In this document: in pieces, positions 12,601-24,600 of the stretch
Layout: each line of letters starts with the position of its first letter
How positions within the stretch are numbered: the first letter of the stretch is position 1
Assembly (NCBI GenBank): GCA_013397695.1
Contig: VYZI01000103.1
Location: 1,588,197 to 1,652,196 of the forward strand
Length of the DNA: 64,000 bases
Direction: 5' to 3'
Source: Centropus unirufus
Taxonomy: Eukaryota > Chordata > Aves > Cuculiformes > Centropidae
Notes under the pieces: model-generated
Told to the model about the DNA's origin: nothing
The model's input: only the letters and a program-made list of their open reading frames with translations
Database searches by the model: none
Program-made: the position numbers and the translations under genes

Positions 12601-15600
12601 GGCATGTCAGAAAGGGATGTGTGCTGTGATCAGCTTACGGTTGTGCTTGAAAGCAAAGTACCTGTCTCAATACAAACCCTTTAACTCAGTCTCTTTGGCC
12701 TGGTAGTCCCAGTTCTGTTTTCAGCTCTATGTCAAATCTTTTGGAGCTCCACAGCTTTGTGTTGGTTCCTAGGTTCTAATGTAAGATTATCCATTTGCTT
12801 TACTTGTTCTTCAGCTTTGCTATTTTTTGCTGATTCTATTTGTGGTCTGAGTGCTTGCCATTACCTGCAGGGCCTCGTTCATGTTCCTTTGCACTGGAAT
12901 CATTTTACTCCCTCTCTCATGTGATGTTAGTTTATAACCAAGATGTCATCAGAGGAGGCAAGAAGGCTTGTTTGGTTTTACATCGTGGGTTTCTGATCTA
13001 ATTGCTTGGTAGAAGAGAAGGTAGATGGAAAGTTCTTCTGCTTTCTTCCTTGTGCTGGCACTGGTGTTTGCCTTTTGTTGCATTGATCTGGTAAAGGAGC
13101 CTGCCCTGCTGAAAATGGGTCACTTTTGACCCCTTATGGTCCTTTGTCTGCTTTGCTAGGGAGTCAGATGAGTTAGTGTTGCTGCAGCAGGTGGGAAACT
13201 CGGCAGTATCATAGGATCATTTAGGTTGGAAGAGACCTGTAAGGTCATAAAGCCCAACCCTTAACCTAGTGCTCCCAAGCATGAAACTGTGCGTTGAGGA
13301 TATATTTAAGCCCAGTGATCAGCTTGAGTTGCTCCAAGACCAGGCTGCTGCCAGAAGTTTGTCTACCCTAGTCACTAGCTGTGAGCTCTCACTGCTTCCC
13401 TTATGTTGCCTCAGGTCAATAGGTGGTGGTGATGTGAGTGAGTTGTGCTTGGTGGCATGGCTGACTGCTGATTTTGCAAGAAAGAGCAGCTGCAGATCAA
13501 GGTCGATCAGCTTATGGATTTGCCTGAAGAGCAATTGGAGAACAGATGCTGGGGATGCAGGTAGGAGTGGGTGGCTGGGTGATCATCCTGCAGCTACACT
13601 GGCTTAAACTGAGCCTAAAACTGCAGCCTGTTTTCAGTTCTGTTGCTTGGCCCCTTCTTGATGAGCTGTTCCAAAGTCTTGTTTTGCAAGGCTCTTTGTG
13701 GGTCATGGTGGGTGGCAAGTATGCAATGCTTTTGTGGGTGTGTTGAGAAGCTTGCTTGCGAGTTGCAGAATACAGTTTTGGAGGCCGTTGCTAACAAGTT
13801 TTAACATGTCCTTCTCCTTGGCAAAGGCAAGGGTAATGGTCTTGTATTGATTTGCTAGTTATGGAATTCATTTTAAGAATTAAAACTTTTCCTCTCTTGG
13901 ACATTAGTTTTAATACTCTGATCTTTCTGTGGACTTATTCTTGGGGACAGACCAGTTGTATTTGGCTATATTTGACACTAAATTTAGTAACCAAAATCTT
14001 GATGTTTTACAGTGTTTGAAAATGGGGGGTGAAGGGGTGGGTAGGTGTAGAAATCTGTTAATCCAGATGTAATTTTGACTAAAATTTCCTGGCTTACAAA
14101 GAGGTGAATTTTCAAGCTGGCAGCCATGAAGAACTGTGGTAAGGATCTCATCCCAGCTGTTCCTGTGATTTCTACACTCTCTCTGCTTGGGGTTATAATC
14201 AAAGTGTGGAAGTTCTGATGCTGAAACATTGCCTTGCCAATGTATGAAAATAGTGCATTTGTTTAGGGAAATGTTTGTGTGACGTATTGGTATAGACCAG
14301 TTTCTTTAGGTTACTGTTAGTGCCTCCTTGAAGCCTTTCTTATTTTTGTTTTTCTCCCTCAAACTTACTTTCAGCACCAATTCTGTACAAATGGAGGGAG
14401 TAGATCTGAGTAAGAATATATCTTATTTTATAAATGCATATTCTTTTAAAATAGCCTTTACTGTAGTAGTTGCTTTAAAACTGGAAATATATACCGATGT
14501 TTTTGAGAGAATTAGTAGTATGACATGAACCTAAGCAAGGGATGCTGATCATAGCTTTTAATGCTCAGTCCTGCCCTGCAGGATTTAGTAGCTTACTTAC
14601 TAGCTGTGAATTTTCTGCAGTCTGAAGTCTTGCCCATATTTCTAAATTTTGGAGCAGTGATGGTGTTCTTCAGACATCATGACTTCATTTTTCTCCTTAA
14701 GGTGTCTTGGTACCTTTGCAGGCTACTGCCTCTAGCCAGAATGGCCATTTCTTGTGTGAATGATGTTCCTACATTCAGTAATGCATTTATTTGCAGGTGG
14801 GTGGACTGCTGTGCCTCTAACAGTGACCAGACCAGACTGCACTGTGCCCGTGCTGGCTGATATTCAGAACACTGATGTCCATGGCTGTGTCCTGTTGCTT
14901 GTAGGACAGCAGTAAAAGCACTGGCTTTCTTGACCATGTTGTAAGAAAGGTTTATGGGACCTGAAGGAGGGCAGCAGAGTTGCTGGAACATTCCTGTTAG
15001 CAGGGGGAACTTTGTGCTATTTTGAGTGGTCTTTCGAGAGGGAGGTTAGAGGGACCTTGGGATAATAAAGTTGTTTTGTCAGGCTCTTTGTGGTCTGGAG
15101 CTACCAAGATCAGTCTGTGCAGAGGTTATAAGAGCAATCTCCTTTGTTCTCCCTAGGGTCTGACTTCTAAAGGAGGGTTTTTTTCTTGGACCAGAGAGAG
15201 AAGTCAAATAAGAGGTCCCCAGTCCCACCCAGAGGGGGGCCGGACTATTGGAAATCTTTCCTGTTGTTTGTTCGCCTAGTGGAAGCTGTAAACCTTTCTA
15301 AATCAAAAAGTCCTTGAAGCTGGGATAGGGGAGCTGCAAGGATGCGATGTCAAGAAGTGAGGAAAGTGGGAGATAGTGAAGGAAGGATGGGGCAAAAGGT
15401 TCATGAAGTCAAACATGAAGCCAGAGGGGAGTAGCCACTTGTGGGTGCTCCTTTCCAGAGCAGCCAGGCAGTTGATAGATGCTGTTCTCCTTTTATAGCG
15501 TTACGTCTCTGGACAGAGGCTGTTGCTGGAAACCCCTGTCGGCTTCCCTTTTCCTGAGCTATGGCTGCTCAGCTTGCTTTGGGTGAGCTGAACTCTCACC

Positions 15601-18600
15601 GCTTGCCTGAGTAGGGGGCTCCCTACATGAGAAGGGCCTTGGGGAGATTGTAATGAAGACCTTAGAAGGAGGTTGTGGCGGGTCTCGATGGGGGTTTTGC
15701 TTCGTTCTCGGAGTAATTCTCCACAGAAGCCTGCTTGGGCGCCTCCGGGAGCGCGCCCAGGAGCGGACGGGTCTCCTCGCTCCTGCCGGGCGCCGCGCCG
15801 AGCCCCTGCCCNNNNNNNNNNNNNNNNNNNNNNNNNNNNNNNNNNNNNNNNNNNNNNNNNNNNNNNNNNNNNNNNNNNNNNNNNNNNNNNNNNNNNNNNN
15901 NNNNNNNNNNNNNNNNNNNNNNNNNNNNNNNNNNNNNNNNNNNNNNNNNNNNNNNNNNNNNNNNNNNNNNNNNNNNNNNNNNNNNNNNNNNNNNNNNNNN
16001 NNNNNNNNNNNNNNNNNNNNNNNNNNNNNNNNNNNNNNNNNNNNNNNNNNNNNNNNNNNNNNNNNNNNNNNNNNNNNNNNNNNNNNNNNNNNNNNNNNNN
16101 NNNNNNNNNNNNNNNNNNNNNNNNNNNNNNNNNNNNNNNNNNNNNNNNNNNNNNNNNNNNNNNNNNNNNNNNNNNNNNNNNNNNNNNNNNNNNNNNNNNN
16201 NNNNNNNNNNNNNNNNNNNNNNNNNNNNNNNNNNNNNNNNNNNNNNNNNNNNNNNNNNNNNNNNNNNNNNNNNNNNNNNNNNNNNNNNNNNNNNNNNNNN
16301 NNNNNNNNNNNNNNNNNNNNNNNNNNNNNNNNNNNNNNNNNNNNNNNNNNNNNNNNNNNNNNNNNNNNNNNNNNNNNNNNNNNNNNNNNNNNNNNNNNNN
16401 NNNNNNNNNNNNNNNNNNNNNNNNNNNNNNNNNNNNNNNNNNNNNNNNNNNNNNNNNNNNNNNNNNNNNNNNNNNNNNNNNNNNNNNNNNNNNNNNNNNN
16501 NNNNNNNNNNNNNNNNNNNNNNNNNNNNNNNNNNNNNNNNNNNNNNNNNNNNNNNNNNNNNNNNNNNNNNNNNNNNNNNNNNNNNCTCCGGATAGAATAC
16601 TCAATTAAAGCAAATGTAATTAAGAGCCTGGGATGGAAGGGACCTCTGTGGAACACTAATTACCAAATATTCTCATTTTAGCTAAAATACCCCCACCCAA
16701 CTTAGGTATATTTTGAGACCAAAAAACTGCAGAATAGTCTCGTGATGCGATTGGTTTCCAGCACTGCATCATTGTCTCTCAGCTCTAAGCGACCCTCTTT
16801 TTATGAATGGTAGGTTTTGCTCAATTGAAGACTAGTTCTCTGTTCCTTCTTAAAGTCTACGGGCTAGAGGGTGCTGCTGAGCACTTGAGTAATCTTCCTG
16901 ACAATGCGGAGGAGGAGGAGGACTTTTTGAAAGGTGTGGTTTGAGCTTGTTTAAGCTTCTGTTTGAAAACTGCAGTGCACAAAAGCTAGTTAATCAGATG
17001 CCTTCTAATTTAAACAAAACTGCACTTGTGTATGGGTTTCTAGTGCACGGGCTAGAATGTAAAATGCAGGCTTCAAACAAAATATTGCAGAGGTATATTG
17101 CACACTCGCTGTAGGCAAGGTATCTTTTGAAGAGAAGTTTAATGCCTTTTCAGGAACTTCAGGTTTGGATTTTTTTTTTTGTATGAACAATCTATTTGAA
17201 TAGATTGTCATCATAATTGGGTGACTTCCAAAGACTCCAAAATTTTAATTCTTTGTGTTACTTCTCTACACTTTTAAGAGTTGCCTTTCTAACACCTCAG
17301 CAGCTGAATTAAGACTTGCCAACTACATCAGCTTTTATCTGTGCTTGTCTTTGCATCTTTTTAACAGCACATTATCTACTAAATATACTCCTAAAACCAT
17401 CTTGTATCTGACAAAGCACTAGAAGCTATTTCTAGTTCGACAGAGATGGCTCCACTTTTAACAGAAAGAACGGTCTTACTTAGAGTGAGAGGATATGAAG
17501 GGTTTAGAACCCTTCCTAGCACAACGTAAACATGCTCGCTGGCTTCTCATGGGTCTTGGAGGGCACGCAGTTGTGCTTGAACCTTCTCTCCTGAAGGGCG
17601 TTTTCTTCCTCCCCGGAAGTGCTACTTTAACAGTTGGTTTGAGCAAGATTGCACAGATATTTCATTTCAAACTAGTGAGGGGGAGGTGAGGAGGAGTCAT
17701 ATTTAATGTTTCGCATCTTGGGTAGCAACAGGCAGCTTAAATGGCTTAGTCCACTTTTTTTTGGCTAGGGAACTGAAGATTTGGGTGACCTGAGATTTTT
17801 TGATCTTTCCATTTTGTGGAAATAGAAGCATAACCTTTTACTAGAAGTTACAGTAATATCTCTGAACAAGAATATATTGCTTCTCACTGAATGTTTGGTA
17901 CTTTAAGCAGCTATCTAGGCTAGTTAGTGCTCTAAACCCTTCGATTTTATTACCTAAGCGCTGGATACTTTCACCTGTAGTGGTCACATTAGTTAAAGTC
18001 CACACTTATCCTTGACAAGCTGCACACAGACATGATAAGGATATGATAGATTCACCCATTCGCTTAGAATTGTCTGTGTCCTGCAGTCCTACAGTTCTGC
18101 AGCCTCACATGAGGAGTGGTGGGCTGGGTGAAAGGGAGCAGCTCTTTCACTCGTGTGACATCAGTTAATGTTTCTCATCTCTCTGTCTAGCATGACACAT
18201 CCTACATTGCTGCTGTGTTCTTCCTTCGGCTCAGTAAAACCACTAGGAACTGGCGCAGGAGTGAAGCTGTCATACACTTGGACTCTTGCTTCCTACTGTA
18301 CATATGTTAAAGGGCTTGAACTTGCTTTCTGCAGTTGTCATCCTCCTGCCACCTTCACAGGGTCTTGTATAATTCCCCGTGTGACGCTCCCTATGCTGTT
18401 GTTTTGGGGCTTCAGGTATGGGAGTCTCTGTGCTTCAACCTCCCTGCTTTTGAGCAGGTTACAGGGTTTGGGCATGAGTTGTTGCTACTTCAGTTGTTCT
18501 GCAGCATCCTTATTTTGATACCTCTCTCCCTCTAGAGCAAATGCTAACTTCTCAGTATACAGCTTGTTTTAATGTTGATTGTAGCTAAAACGAATAAAAT

Positions 18601-21600
18601 ATCACTAAGTGTCCTCCTGCCTCGATTTCTGTTCTACTTCTGAGCAGTCAGGATCTTGGAGTGAGTTTATCATAGAATCATTTGGTTGGAAAAAACCTTT
18701 GAGATCATTGAGTCCAACCATACCTGTCCACTGCTGAACCATATCACTGAGTGCTTCATCTACCAGTCTTTTAAATATCTCCAGGGATGGGGACTCAACC
18801 ACCTTGCTGGGCAGTCTGTCCCTGATAACCCTTTTGGTGAAGAAATTTTTCCTGCTATCTAATCTGAACCTCCTCTGGTACAGCTTCAAGCCATTTCCTC
18901 TGATCCTATCACCTGACACTTGGGAGAAGAGACCCGCACCCAACTCTACAACCTCTTTTCATGTAGCAATAGATAGTGATGAGGTCCTCCCTCAGCCTCT
19001 TTTTCTCCAGGCTGAACAACTCCAGTTCGCTCAGCCGCCTCTCACAGGGCTTGTTCTTCAGCCCCTTCACCAGCTTCGTGGACTTAGTAAGGGGGCACTC
19101 AATCCCCTCATCCAGATCATCGATGAAGATACTGAACAGAACTGAGCCCTGGGGAACACCACTTGTGACCATCCTTCCACTGGACTCAACTCCATTTGCC
19201 ACCACTAACTTAATTCCCTGTTCCATGTATAGCTTCTGAATGAATCTTTCCAAGTCTTGCTGCTGTTTGGCCAGACACCCTTTTCTCCAGATAACCTGCA
19301 GATGTTACAAATCCTATGTACATTGGTTTCCCTGTGCTTATATTGGAGAGGGAGAAGTAAAAATGTCTGGATGGTGGAGGCAGAACTTGACTGCTCCAAA
19401 CAAGCAGTAAAGACTTAATAAGCTTTTCTACTTCTTTGTTGTGAGGCCCATGGCATGATAACTCATGAGGAGGGAAAGATCTTGGAAGTATCCTAAAACA
19501 AAGCAAATACTTTTGCTGTACTTGCATCCATCTTTACGCCTGCTCTCTCCTGATCTATTATGTACTGTAGGAGCTGAGATGTAAAATTTTGAACAAATGT
19601 TCATGTTACTAATGCTAACTGCAGGCTGTAAGGTGCAAATTACCTTGTACTTCAGTTGTTTTTTGTTGTTTTTTTTTTTTTTTTTGACTGATTAAAAAAA
19701 TAAACATAGGCATGGATACAATCAGGATGTTAATGCAGAATTTAAATAGATGATGAGAACAAAGGTTTGGAAATGCAAAAACCAGTAAAACCCAACCCAA
19801 AAGTGAGCTGTTATACTTACATAATATGTGCAGGGGAACTCTTCCTGAGCCCTAAATGCTGGCCATGACTGATAAATGGATGATGTGAAATAGTGTGTAT
19901 ATATATATATATGCTATATATACCCTGCGTGTGTTAAGTGAAGTAATCAAACTGTGCAGCAGCAGATTGGTCTCATGGATTTACCAATATATTGTGTCCA
20001 TGACTACACATTCAAAACAGTAAGTGGCATTTTTTAATGGCTCTTGTATGTCACCTTGTCCCATAGGCCTTTGGAGATCATAAGTCAAAGCAGATAGTTT
20101 CTTGGGTAGTTCTGTACTCAGCACTGGTGAGGCCACACCTCGAATCTTATGTTCAGTTCTGTGTCCCTCACTCTAAGGAGGACATGGAGGTTCTGGAGAG
20201 TGTCCAGAGAAGAGCAGTAAAGCTGGGGAAGGGGCTGGAGAACAAGTCTTATGAGGAGCAGCTGAGGGAACTGGGGTTGTTCAGCCTGGAGAAGAAGAGG
20301 CTGAGGGGAGACCTTATCACTGCCTACAAGTGCCTGACAGGAGATTGTAGAGTTGGGTGCTCGTCCCTTCTCCCAAGGGACAGGCGATAGGATGAGAGGA
20401 AATGGCTTGAAGTTGCACTAGGGGAGGTTTAGATTAGACATTAGGAAAAAACTCTTCACTGAAAGGGTGATCAGGCTGCGCAGGGAGGTGGTTGAGTTAA
20501 CATTCCTGGAGGTATTTAAAAGATGGGTAGATGAGGTGCTCAGGGATGTGCCTTAGTAGTGGGCCGGTACAGTTGGACTCAATCTCAAAGGTCTCTTCCA
20601 ACCTGGTGATTCTATGATTCTGACCTCAGAGATACCTTTGTTATTTTTGGGGAGAGGGTGGTTGGAATTTGAACTCATAAGGGGTCAGTGGAAAACTTAG
20701 CAGTAAACTTGAATCTGTTCTGTAGAGATGCAAATGTCCATTTTAAGATCTAAAGGACTGAAAAAAATCCCTATTACAATTCTAAAATAATTTGAAAATA
20801 ACCCTCGCATCTTCAAAAGTTTTCCCTTTTAGAATTTTAAGCTATTGACTTAGTCACAGTCGCATAACAGACATGTCTTAACAGTTGTCAGTTATACAGA
20901 AGAACATTCTAAAAAATATCCAAGAATGGAAAGAACTTTGGGAAGGATGATACGTTGTATTAGCTTTGTGGGCTTTTCAATGTCTTCACAGAAATTCAGC
21001 AAGGAAACCAAGCTATTTCATATTATAATAGAAAATCAAGAGGTCAGAAAATCCTTATACCATGTTTAACTTTCCTGCCATGTACAGTGCAGGACAGATG
21101 GTTTTTGCTGAAAGATGTATATATACACACACACTTTGTTCTCTTCAAGTGTGAAATCTGACTCTTTCTTGGAAAATGTGACTTGAAAAAGGGTGATGTG
21201 GGCAGTATGCTGGTGCAGAGAATGGGAAGGTGACAATGCAGGGATATTGGATACCTTGTAACATGTTTTAATGTGGCTTGAGCTCTTAAATGAAAGGTTC
21301 TGGGAGAGCCCTTGCAGCTATTGCATCACTTGCCAAAAATAGCATCTTTACTGCATAAGGCAGCCTGTCTGCAGTGTGGATAGGCTTGAGAAATTAGTGC
21401 TTCTTGTGAATGATGTTCAGTCATTTTTGCTTCTCAGTTAAGCAGTTTTTTTTAGTCTAAATTTTGAGACAGATTGAAGAAACAGTTTTATTTTCTGTCT
21501 CTGAGGGTGGGGTGAGTTTGAAAATAGCAGTGTCCACAGATCCGTCTGCAGTGTGATTCTAAAAATATATTTTCACGCTTACTGAAATTACAGTTTAAAG

Positions 21601-24600
21601 ACACTGATAAGTCTGTCCTTATATTATAATTGTCTGGGGAAGAGAAGAAAAAAAAATTGTTTTTTACAGCATGAGGTATTCTGCTATTGTCATCAGTTAT
21701 TTAAAATTTAGTTGTTTTTTTTTAAATTGCAGTTATACAACGTGAGCAAAATATAACACTATAATCTGAACTCATATTAAAAAAACCCACAAAACCCAAA
21801 TATCTTCCCTCGAAAATAGAAATATGTTCTAAAGTGAGTTCTTTTTTTGCCTTCTCTTATTCTGAAATCTTAGTCAAGATGTACCAGCAAGGGAGCGTGT
21901 TTGTATTCCAGTGGTGTTGCTGAACCAGACAGGTCTGCAGCGCAGCATTTTATTTTTAGACTCTAGGTTGCCATTTTTATCTTGTAAAAAATATTCATCA
22001 GCGTCTGGGTGACAGTCCATCAGTTTTTATAAATGTGTCAGACCACCTTTTTTCCACCTCTCTCTTTCTGCCCCCTTCTCCTTTTGTGTCCTGCTGTATG
22101 CATTTCTTTTCTGGGGAGAGGGGGAACGAGGGTGTGGGTTTTAATTCATGCAATACATTTTTTCGGTTCACAGCTCTTTAGCGTCACACGGTTCATTCAT
22201 CTCCTGCACTTGGCTGCTTACGCAGCTCTGCTTTTTGTCTGCAGTGGGTGAACTGTTCTTGTGCATAGGGGGCACGGGAAGGGACCAAACGGGTTTGCTG
22301 CTGGACCGATTGCCTCAGCTGCCCTTTCTCTGCTCACCTCCAAAATAGCCTGATGAGGCAGTGCTATTCAGAAATAGTTTCATGTGTGGTTTTGGGGTAC
22401 ATGTCTGTTACAAATTTGTTTCCTGGTGAAGGTATTGAAGACATCTTTGTCATAAATTTATAAAGGTCAGCTGACTTCTAAAAATAGAAGTGAGGAGATC
22501 TCTTCTGGTCTGAGATACTGAGAAGTGGCTTGTGCATGGCAGCAGGGGCTCCAAGCCCACGCAGTGTTAGGATGGTGAGGCAGTAACTCTCACTAAGTGT
22601 GAATCACTGAGCGTGAATCAGCGGCTGCCCTGTGCGTGTGGAGAGCCCGAGGCTTTCATAGAGTTACTTCTTGAGCCCTTGGAGAGCCACCTAGATCAGC
22701 AGGGACTCTTTATGGACTACAGTCACTGGAGCATTCAGTACTGCTGCTGGCCCCTTCCTTTTTCCCCTGAACCCAACCATGGGGATCTTGCTGTGGCACT
22801 GACAGGAGCTTGCTTTTCAGTGACTTTGAGCTGCTTTTGCTGGTGTTGGGGAAGAGTTGTTCCTTGTGAGAGGTGGCATGTAGAAACAGCTTGCTGCTGG
22901 AGGGGAACCTGCCTAGGAGGGCAATAGGTTGCAGAACAATCTGGCTGTGGTGTAGCTCTGCACTGAAGTCTTACCTGGATTATGGGAAGCATTGGATCCC
23001 TAGTACTCAAAGAGGACTGAGACAAACAAGTGAAAGTGGTGCAAGTACTCTGTCAGTAGTTGAAGTTAACTCTGTCCTTATAAATAAATCAAAACTAATA
23101 CTTCTAAAAAATTCCAAAGTCTTGGGAGCATTGGTGCCTGGGATGGTTTGTTGGCAGGGCCAAATTTAAGTGTTGAGTCACCATCCCCGGAGGTGTTTAA
23201 AAAACAGGTAGATGAGGTACTTGAGGATCTGGTTTAGTGGTGGACAGGTACGGCTGGACACGATGATCCCAAAGGTCTTTTCCAACCTGGTGATTCTGTG
23301 ATTCTAAGTAATATACTGTAAGGGAAGGTATTCAGAAAGGTAAAAACAGTAAAATGATCAGGATGATTGGTTACTGATATGATGTGGTTAGAAGCGCAGA
23401 TTCAATATGCTTAGACTATATACGCATGTCTTAAGCCCTCTTTAGGTGTGGAAATATTGATTGAATTTTGATCTTGTTTAGAGAGGCATTGTAGATTGAG
23501 ACCTTCCTAATGAGGGTTCTTGGGTACAACTATGCACTTTCCAAGTATGGGAATATGATAACACTGAGCGTGTGGTGTGGCCTCACTAGTAACCCCCAGA
23601 AGTTTTAAAGAAATAGCTTATCAAAGACACACTTTATCAGCTGTATAACTGTTGCAAGAAATAACGTAACACTGTGCCTTTCTCACGGTTAAAGCTTATT
23701 CTTCCTTCTACGCAGATAGGTAGCTGCCCAGACTTACAACGTTCCTTCCTAAAACCAGAACTTTTGCTTCTTTTGCATATTAAGGTTTATAAGCCCTAGG
23801 AGAATGACCTTGTGGAAAGAAGTGCAGTGGTAGGTGGTCTTCCAGAGAAATTAACTAATGAATTTCAGGTTTTTTGATCTGTTTTGACTATGATGAATTT
23901 GAAACCATGTTGTGAATAAGATGTTAAGGATTGGTGGCTGGACCTAAAATGGCTTACTGTTGTGAAGGATAATATCCAGGTTGGATGCACGTTACAGGGG
24001 AAAGCAGATAAGACAAATGCGTTCTAGTGACTGCATGAAGTGAGCACAGGCCTGGTGGGGCTAGCTCAAGCCAAAGGGAAAAGTCTTGGCCACATGTGAG
24101 GCTGCTCATGTGTGCACCTTCAGTAGGAAGGTGCAAGGGTGGCCAAGTGCATCTGTGCAGACCTACAGTAGCTAGCAAATCCTGTGCTGTCCAAAAAAGG
24201 GCCCAGGAGCGTGGTGCAGATTGGTGGTTCCACCGCAGCCAACCTATTCCTAGTTGTGGCATTTGTAGCACTTTGGCAGCATATGGTTGAAGCCAGCCTG
24301 GCTCTCACCTGGAGCTACATTGACTATCAGCTTTCCTTCCCAGGGGCTGTGCTGCAAGTTGTTTTATTGCTTGAATGTGATGCTGAGTGAGTGTGTGAGT
24401 CCAAGGCTTTCCTCATCTCTCTAGGAGACAGCTAGGGATTCTGTGGGGGACCACTTGGGTCTGGATGGGCTCTTGAGCTGTAAGCTGGCAGGCTGTGCTG
24501 TGGGAGAATATACTCATGAGAGTATCTATAGCTCAATCTCTTCTCGGAGACTTATCTACCTGTCTTTCCTAGAGAATATTTTATCTTATGCACAGTGATC

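Noticed and set aside
16625..16650. GGGATGGAAGGGACCTCTGT, resembling a CR1 3' end
   Set aside because: The similarity stops after about 20 bases and lacks the following TCCAACC block.
15501..16681. Long open frames on both strands near 16 kb
   Set aside because: Most of their length is unknown bases (N), and the readable ends resemble nothing.
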